Below are positions 58,068-64,000 of a stretch of 64,000 nucleotides of DNA, one piece after another. Origin of the DNA: Kalmusia sp. IMI 367209 (lineage: Eukaryota > Ascomycota > Dothideomycetes > Pleosporales > Didymosphaeriaceae); assembly GCA_027946365.1 (NCBI GenBank), contig JAPEUQ010000014.1:620001-684000 (forward strand). The letters are read 5' to 3'. A model generated the notes under the pieces. The model was not told where the DNA came from and made no database searches. It saw only the letters and a list, made by a program, of their open reading frames with translations. Positions within the stretch are counted from its first letter, which is position 1. Each line of letters opens with the position of its first letter. Both the position numbers and the translations under genes were made by a program.

Positions 58068-58959
58068 TGACGCGGGACGACGGATCAGCGCTTGGAGGCG
58101 CAAAATACGAAACCAGGGAGAGACGGCGCAGAAGGCAAGTGGGTTTTGGGAAGATGCATGACGGAAGACAGGATGCCTTCTCGAACGTGTGGTCGAGATC
58201 GGGCCTGCTGCCTGAGCGTGCAACAGTTTTGGCCGAGCGGACAGAGTGTGTCAGTCCTTGGCTGGCCCATTCCGAGCGAGGACGTACGGCAGGGTGCGGC
58301 CGCGGTTGGATGTGCACCCATCAGCTCGACCGACTGGGGTGTGTGTAATAAACGCTTCCGGAACGAACGCACAGTACCGCGCCACACCAGCGCTGCAGCA
58401 CAGGGACAGATTGAGCCCTCTCTCCGAGCCGAGCTGTAATTTTAGTATGCGCGGGCAGTCCGACAGTAGCGACGAGCTGCAAACACGCCCTGGAGCCATG
58501 TCCGCTTTCGTCTGACCGGTTGTCACGTGGGCCCATACCCCACCCGTGCGCTCCGTGAGGAAAGCCGTCAAAGATTCGTTACATACGGCGGCCCAGCCTG
58601 CCACGCAGAAGAGGTCTATTCCGCGCGAGAGAAACGCCCGAGCCTGCTGGCGCTCTCCCGCCGTGCTTGCGGGCAGTCCGGTGCGACCGCACCGACATAC
58701 ATGGATGGATGGATGGATGGCTGGTGGCCGCCAGAGCACACATGTCAAAGTCACGGCTGGCTGCACACTCACTCGCACGAAGCTGCTATCTCGAACTCGG
58801 TAGCTTGTCTCGGGTACGGCGCACTATCTATATGCGAAGGCGCTGGACACAACAGCGCTAGCACGAGGCGAGCCGGCCGTCTGTCACCCCCTTCTACCGA
58901 TCTGGGCCCAGAAAGGCATGGCATGATCAAAAGAAACTCGGAGTTGGCGACCCTCCTGC
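58068..58959. other. Intergenic spacer
   Basis: GC-rich spacer between a minus-strand gene start and the 3' end of the permease. Overlapping frames on both strands are judged spurious. It contains a small ATGG repeat. Confidence 0.5.
58701..58720. repeat. (ATGG)5 microsatellite
   Basis: Five exact tandem ATGG units in non-coding sequence. Confidence 0.9.
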
Positions 58960-61080
58960 TCATTTGAGCCAACCCCAGATGAATGCGACAAGCGCCTTGA
59001 GGTTATCCTCCTGCCAGACCGGCATCTTCGGATTCGGAAACTCCAAATGGCCTCTTCTCCGCCCCGGGACCACGACCTTGGGTGGTGGGCGGTGGATCTG
59101 CATCGAAGCATTCCGCCTCCACTTGAGCGGGTTCCAGCCGTCTGATCTGACATGGTATGCTGCGATGATGGCGAAGAAGACGGCTATCTGTATGCGACGT
59201 CAGTGCTAAAGCCGCCAACTACCGTACCCTGCCGAATACATACCCCGATGTACGACGCGACGAAATCAGGCGTCGAGAATGGCGGCACAAACGCTCTCCA
59301 GTTGTTGAAGAGGATGAGTAAGATGCAAAAACACAGCCCGTAGTAGGCACGGAAGAGCTGGCCGTGAGTACGATAGGGATACTGCTTGTCGTCCCGATTG
59401 AAAGCGCTACGATTCTCGAGCGTGTGGTCATCCGCAGCCGCCTTGATCTTGTGGTAGAACTGTGTATATGAAAGGCAGATCATCGTATAGCAGATGAGCT
59501 CTGAAATGACTGCGTTATTTGTCATTCTGCCCAAGACCACGCTTGGAAAGGGTTTGATGGCGAGGAAGGCCATCAATCCCCAGCACCAGCTTAAAGCCAC
59601 GGTTCCAAGGGGCACTCCGTTGGCAGTTACTCTCTCCAACCTTCTCCGATGGTTTTGAAACCACAGCGGCCATGCCTCTGGGATACTTGCGAGTGCGTGC
59701 AGGAGTCGACTGGAGGTGTACAGGGCATTGATGCCAGAAGTGGTGGCAGAGAAGATGAAAAATCCGTTGAATACAGACGGAAACACGCGAAGATGGTTCC
59801 TGACCGCAGCAAGAACAAACACACTGTTCTGTCCGGCGCGGACAGCATTGATTTGGATATTGATCAGATTCGGATCGTCATCTGTCTATTGATTAGTATG
59901 TGACGTACAATCAACTCATCGGTCCCAGTCATCGGTTTCCGTGCAGCCTAGCTAGATCTTAAATGATCCTGATGCAACGCGCTGTGCGGAAACTGATGAC
60001 CAAGAGTTGCAGCGCTTACATGGAACATTGAGGCCTCCCACAAACGTGCCCAGTAAATACAGAATCGATATGCGCATAGAGAGCTTTTTGGTCGCGATCT
60101 TGATCGTCTCGTACTTCTCGAGATCCTTGTTTTCGGGTGCAGTCACGGCGATTGCTTCGAAGCCGACAAAGGAGAATACGCAAGTGGTGATGGCCGTCCA
60201 CAGTCCTAAAAAGTGCCCCACGTCTCCCCTTACAATGGCATCTGGATTTGTCGGATCTGTGGTCGTAGGGTGTATCACCATTCCCTTAGAAGCGAATCCC
60301 CATGGTTCGTTCCATGTCCAGAAATGGTTTGAATGCTTGACTTTTTGCATCGCAGACAACACTACGTTGAAGACGATAAGAAATGAAATGAAGACAAGTT
60401 TGATACAGCCAAAGATGTACTCCAGCTGGCCGTATTGCCGTACCGGTAGCAAGTTGATGAGTAGGACAATGATCAAGAACAAGAACACCCATACAGCAGG
60501 GCTGTAGTGTTCTGTGCTCCACCCCAACTCAGCGTCTGGATAACCCACGGATCGTAGATACTCGGGGTCGAACCGAAATCTCCACAGTTGGGCCACAGCC
60601 TGGATTTCAGCAGCCAATATTACAACCCAGGCGGCCCAAGTCATCCAGCCGGTAGCGTAGCCAACCGCTTCGTCGATAAACCTTCCTGGAAATTCAAAGA
60701 GAGGACCAGGAACCGGAAACAAGGCGGTCATTTCTCCTAGACAGGCCATTACGCTCCACATCATTGAGCATCCAAGGAACACCGCAACCAATGCCATTCC
60801 CGGCCCGGCTAAGTAGATGGCTTTTCCAGTGTTAAGGAACAATCCGAAGCCAATACAGGCACTGAAGGAGATCATGTTCACATGACGCTCCTTCAGGTGC
60901 TTGCTGTGGGACTAGTCAGCAAGTCGCCAGAGGTACAATACCAGGAGAAGTTTAGGCATTCATCATAGGCTAGATTACCCTAGGATGCAAGATACATATA
61001 CCGAAAGCTTGAGAAGCTTACCTTAGCACTGTACGCCTCGACGACATGGTGGACGAGGTCGAGCTCAGACGCGACCACAT
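58960..61080 (-). CDS. Amino-acid permease, APC superfamily (fungal YAT type)
   Basis: Exons 61022-61080, 60020-60903, 59244-59881 and 58960-59187 give 602 residues. Typical YAT-family motifs appear: KHLKERHVNMISFSACIGFG at helix 1, GLFLNTGKAIYLAGPGMALV, ALFPVPGPLFEFPGRFIDEA, FSFVGFEAIAVTAPEN, and after the third exon junction NGFFIFSATTSGINALYTSS with SRLLHALA. About twelve membrane helices are seen. The usual fungal permease PIR-like acidic leader is short here (~25 residues); starts at 61080 and 61047 are both possible. It would import amino acids or a related amine across the plasma membrane with H+. The substrate cannot be told. Introns are 118, 138 and 56 bp. Confidence 0.9.
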
Positions 61081-62681
61081 TCAGATGGATATGCGCGAAT
61101 TCGGTGAGTAAAGCACATGGAACGCTCTCCGGGAATCAGAGAGATAGAATAGCGGAGAGGCGCTGGGAGCAGGCAAGGCTATCGCATAATAGGAAATGAG
61201 AGGTGGTCGGCGAACACACGCCGCACTCTATCGATCCAGCGAATGATCGTCCACTATGTGTATTGGGCCAATGCAGAATTGCGGTCGGGCTCAGCTCAAA
61301 AGCAGTTGCAGACGCTCATCACCGACAGGTCGCACAGGAAACAGCAAGGAACCTTTGCATCGCGACCGCGGGCTTTCGTTGGCCAGACATTTTTACCTGC
61401 GGGTGGTGCAGGGAGACGAGGCCTAGCCGCCCGAACGATACACCTTGCCCTTGTGCGTGCCGAATTGGTGGGATGCATCCACAAGCAGGGAATAGATACG
61501 AAACACGACACCTTCCCTGTTCGGATCTGCAGGAAGATGGCGCTGGTTGGAGGCGTGAGGCCGCAAAGACGGAGAGGCTTTCTCCCGGATGGTCTGTGCA
61601 TGCACACGAGGACAGAAGCGGCTAGCCCGGGGGCCACCCCCCTTGAAGGCGCAACCTCGTGCCGTTCGGACATGGCTTTCGTTTTTTACGAGCCGTTTAC
61701 CGTAACCCCTTAATACCGCCCCGATCTTTATTTGGATTTATGCTTCGACTATGACGATCATATTGATGCTTCTATTGTCTGCCCATACCCATGGCTCCGC
61801 CTCCACAAAACCTAAACTCCACGAGCACTCCTGGTCGTTGATAATCGAACTTGCTGGAACGACGCCAAGCAATCACCAACTGTGCTTAGGGGTGTTGAGC
61901 GGACTCCATCACGCGATGGATGTAGCGCCAAGGACATCTGAACGACCTGCCGCAAAAGCATGTTTCTAGGACCCAAGGCCATGGCCTCTATGTGCTCCTG
62001 CATCTTCTGTGCCGGAATGTCCACGTAGCATACATTCGCGTAGCACATATACTGCATGACGAGACTGTTGTCTGGTGAGCATGCTGTATCTGGGTGCGCC
62101 CGCCATGTAACTGGTCATGGTGTTAACGCTGGCAAAGACTTTATCAGGATTTAGGACGTGGACGTTTGCTGCGTGCGAGGGAGTCTAATTGGTAGGGAAA
62201 CATAGAGAGACGAGACATAGCACCATGGATCTGGTTGCGGATCCAGGATAGAGCGCTGGATGATGTTAGGTAGACATGGTAATGTGAGCTGGATGTTTAC
62301 AGGTGCGTTGTATTGTAAGCAAGATGGGAAAGCTGATGTTGATCGATCACTCGGGGTGGCATCGTGTGAGGGTTTGGTAGGTGTTGATAAGGGGGATCAA
62401 GGTAGTGAGTGTTGTCGTAGATGACGTCTGGAACGAGCAGGTTTGTTCTTTTTCCTATGGCGGCATGTCCCTTTTTTATTATCGCAGCACACGACTGACG
62501 AAAGCTACAAATCACAAGCCCATAAAAATGTACTGATAAAGAACTCCATCTCATTTAATAAGACATTCCTCAGCATACCTTGGAATGTCTATCGTGCAAC
62601 GTAGTCAACACTTACACATTAAATAGATTGACACTAATCAATAAAGTTCTAAAAACTTTCACCCCCAAGAAGATGAAACAT
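61081..62681. other. Intergenic region
   Basis: About 1.6 kb between the permease promoter and the 3' end of the glucanase gene. A 156-codon plus-strand frame at 61243-61713 has no recognisable content. Nothing supported. Confidence 0.5.
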
Positions 62682-64000
62682 CTAGTGACTGCCCACCCTA
62701 AATACGTTCAATCCATCCACATACGTACTATTATTATCCGCATTTGCCACGAGGTCCACGCCATCCCTCGTAACCATCCACGTTGTGCCCACCGTATTCA
62801 AGTTATACAAGCTGATATCATGGCTCAGTGCATCGCCCTCGATGCTCAGGATGCGCGTCTGACAAACTCCCTGGGACGGTACATCTGAGCACTTGGTGCT
62901 GTAGTTGTCAAAGAAAGAGTAGAGGCCTGCGCCATAAACGAGGAGGTTATTAGAGCGCAGGATACGGAGACCCCAGCCCTCGGAATTGTTCGGCGAGATC
63001 GGGTGGGTGGAGTTCGAAGAAGAGTTTGACGACGGGGCAGAGGAAAAGACAGGGTCGAAGAGGGTTGGGTTATCGGTGAAGGGGATGAGGGCGTTGGGGT
63101 TGGGCTGGTAGTAACTGGTTCTTTTTTAGCTAAAGCTTTCTACAAAATGGTAGTAGTGTAACTTACGCTGTCTCCGTTTGGATCTGGCCCATGAAGACAT
63201 CCCTGGTGTCGACGAACTGGTACTCGTACTTGACATGGTGCTCTACAGCCGTACCGTAAAGCCATACTCTTCCCTGTACGGACTGGTCAAGGAGACCTCG
63301 ACCAGCATATATGGTGATCTGGGTGTTGTTATTGAGAGAATCATCCAAATCGTGATCAGCTACCCATAGCCAATTGTTCTCAAAATAGACACCGCTAGCC
63401 CATTGAGTGATATGCAGGGAAAGATACGCCGCAATGCATTCCTGCTTAAGATTTTTCGACGTAATCGTTGTGTCAGGCTCCTTGATGCACTGCTCTTGCT
63501 GCAACTGCGATCCGGCGAAACCTCCAATACGGGTATGGACATCCCATAACCCTGCCGGCTCGCCTGTACTGAAAAGGTTGTACTCGATGAGAATTGCTCC
63601 AGCTTGAGGACCTTGTGTGCTCACGAAGGAGTCCGACCACTCAATAGAGCCTTGTTCACCCGGCTTGCCAATCTGAACAACAGGTTTAGGGCTCTCTTGG
63701 TCCGCGAAGTAAGTACCACTGGCTAGAACAACAGATGAGAGGGCTTCGCCGACGATCCTAGATCCAGCGGGAATGTAGATCGTGCTGCTAACCTTGTAAT
63801 AGCCAGCATCAATGAAAAGTACCTTGTTCTCATTCTTTGCTAGTTGAATAGCCTCGTTGAGCTTGTCAGTGTCATCCGTGTGACCATCGCCCTTGGCACC
63901 GAGTGTTCGCGCGCTGAGGAACTGATCGGCTGACAAGCCCTCATATTGCGGCTTAGAACGCTCATAAAATTTTCCACTGGCATCGAGCAGGCTGGAAGGC
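62682..64000 (-). CDS. GH55-type exo-beta-1,3-glucanase, C-terminal part (runs off window)
   Basis: Two exons, 63167-64000 (continuing beyond the window) and 62682-63120, flank a 46-bp intron (GTAAGT..AAG). The 424 visible residues are the second half of a double right-handed beta-helix: ASGKFYERSKPQYEGLSADQ, LGAKGDGHTDDTDKLNEAIQ (the pectate-lyase-3-type repeat start), IYIPAGSRIVGEALSSVVLA, then GLWDVHTRIGGFAGSQLQ and GVYFENNWLWVADHDLDDSL. This is characteristic of fungal GH55 enzymes, secreted glucanases that release glucose from beta-1,3-glucan. Ser/Asn-rich sequence (APSSNSSSNSTHP) and several N-x-S/T sites suggest glycosylation. The signal peptide and first helix domain lie outside the window. 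The acceptor is weak (AAAAAAG) but the frame demands it. Confidence 0.88.

Noticed and set aside
61243..61713. A 156-codon plus-strand frame upstream of the permease
   Set aside because: Arg/Gly/Ala-rich with no domain; it lies in the permease promoter interval and overlaps other chance frames.

Overview
The window is nuclear DNA from a filamentous ascomycete (Pezizomycotina). Dothideomycetes is the most likely class, but that placement is inferred from overall protein flavour and is not proven. The support is: (1) many short introns (46-138 bp) with GTNNGT donors, CTAAC-type branch points and CAG/TAG acceptors; (2) monocistronic genes on both strands with 0.1-3 kb spacers; (3) fungal-type families such as a Pho80-like cyclin, Hda1 with an Arb2 tail, a GID-complex ARM protein, a YAT-type permease and a GH55 glucanase. 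I saw no bacterial, viral, rRNA, tRNA or CRISPR features and no intact transposon. Exon structures were worked out by hand from splice signals and reading frame.

Layout, left to right. 1-6 kb: a truncated LtrA-family membrane protein (-) and a seven-exon Na+/H+ antiporter (-). 6-8 kb: delta-12 fatty acid desaturase (+) behind a long pyrimidine-rich promoter. 8.7-12.1 kb: Gid5/Vid28/ARMC8-type armadillo protein (-). 13-15.5 kb: an unassigned 799-residue protein (-). 16.8-18 kb: Pho80/PREG-like cyclin (-). 19.4-20.5 kb: cupredoxin-fold serine-rich membrane protein (-), N-terminus unresolved. 22-25 kb: Hda1 class II histone deacetylase, eight exons (-). 26.8-28 kb: GAPDH (-). 29.6-30.4 kb: cytochrome c oxidase subunit IV/Cox5 (+). 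30.4-33.5 kb: a gene-poor, AT-leaning stretch. 33.5-35 kb: an F-box-like ORF lying just behind a predicted ER membrane protein (both -). 35.3-37 kb: alpha-tubulin (+). 37.6-39.6 kb: multi-C2H2 zinc-finger protein (-). 40-41 kb: short-chain dehydrogenase (+). 41.2-45.4 kb: two F-box proteins in tandem (-). 46-47 kb: adenylate kinase (-). 47.8-52.4 kb: the head-to-head pair pcf11 (-) and iws1 (+). 54.5-58 kb: two unassigned proteins (-) separated by a 95-bp inverted-repeat structure. 59-61 kb: amino-acid permease (-). 62.7-64 kb: the 3' part of a GH55 exo-beta-1,3-glucanase (-), running off the right edge.

Most genes are housekeeping: central carbon metabolism (GAPDH and its degradative control through GID), respiration, cytoskeleton, ion and amino-acid transport, chromatin and RNA polymerase II transcription. 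I see no biosynthetic cluster or mobile cassette. The most interesting points are two non-canonical GC-AG introns in pcf11, the pcf11/iws1 shared promoter, repeated NLA(E/Q)L(L/M) motifs in Pcf11, the membrane protein/F-box arrangement near 34 kb, and short inverted repeats sharing the 10-mer TGCCTAGGTA.
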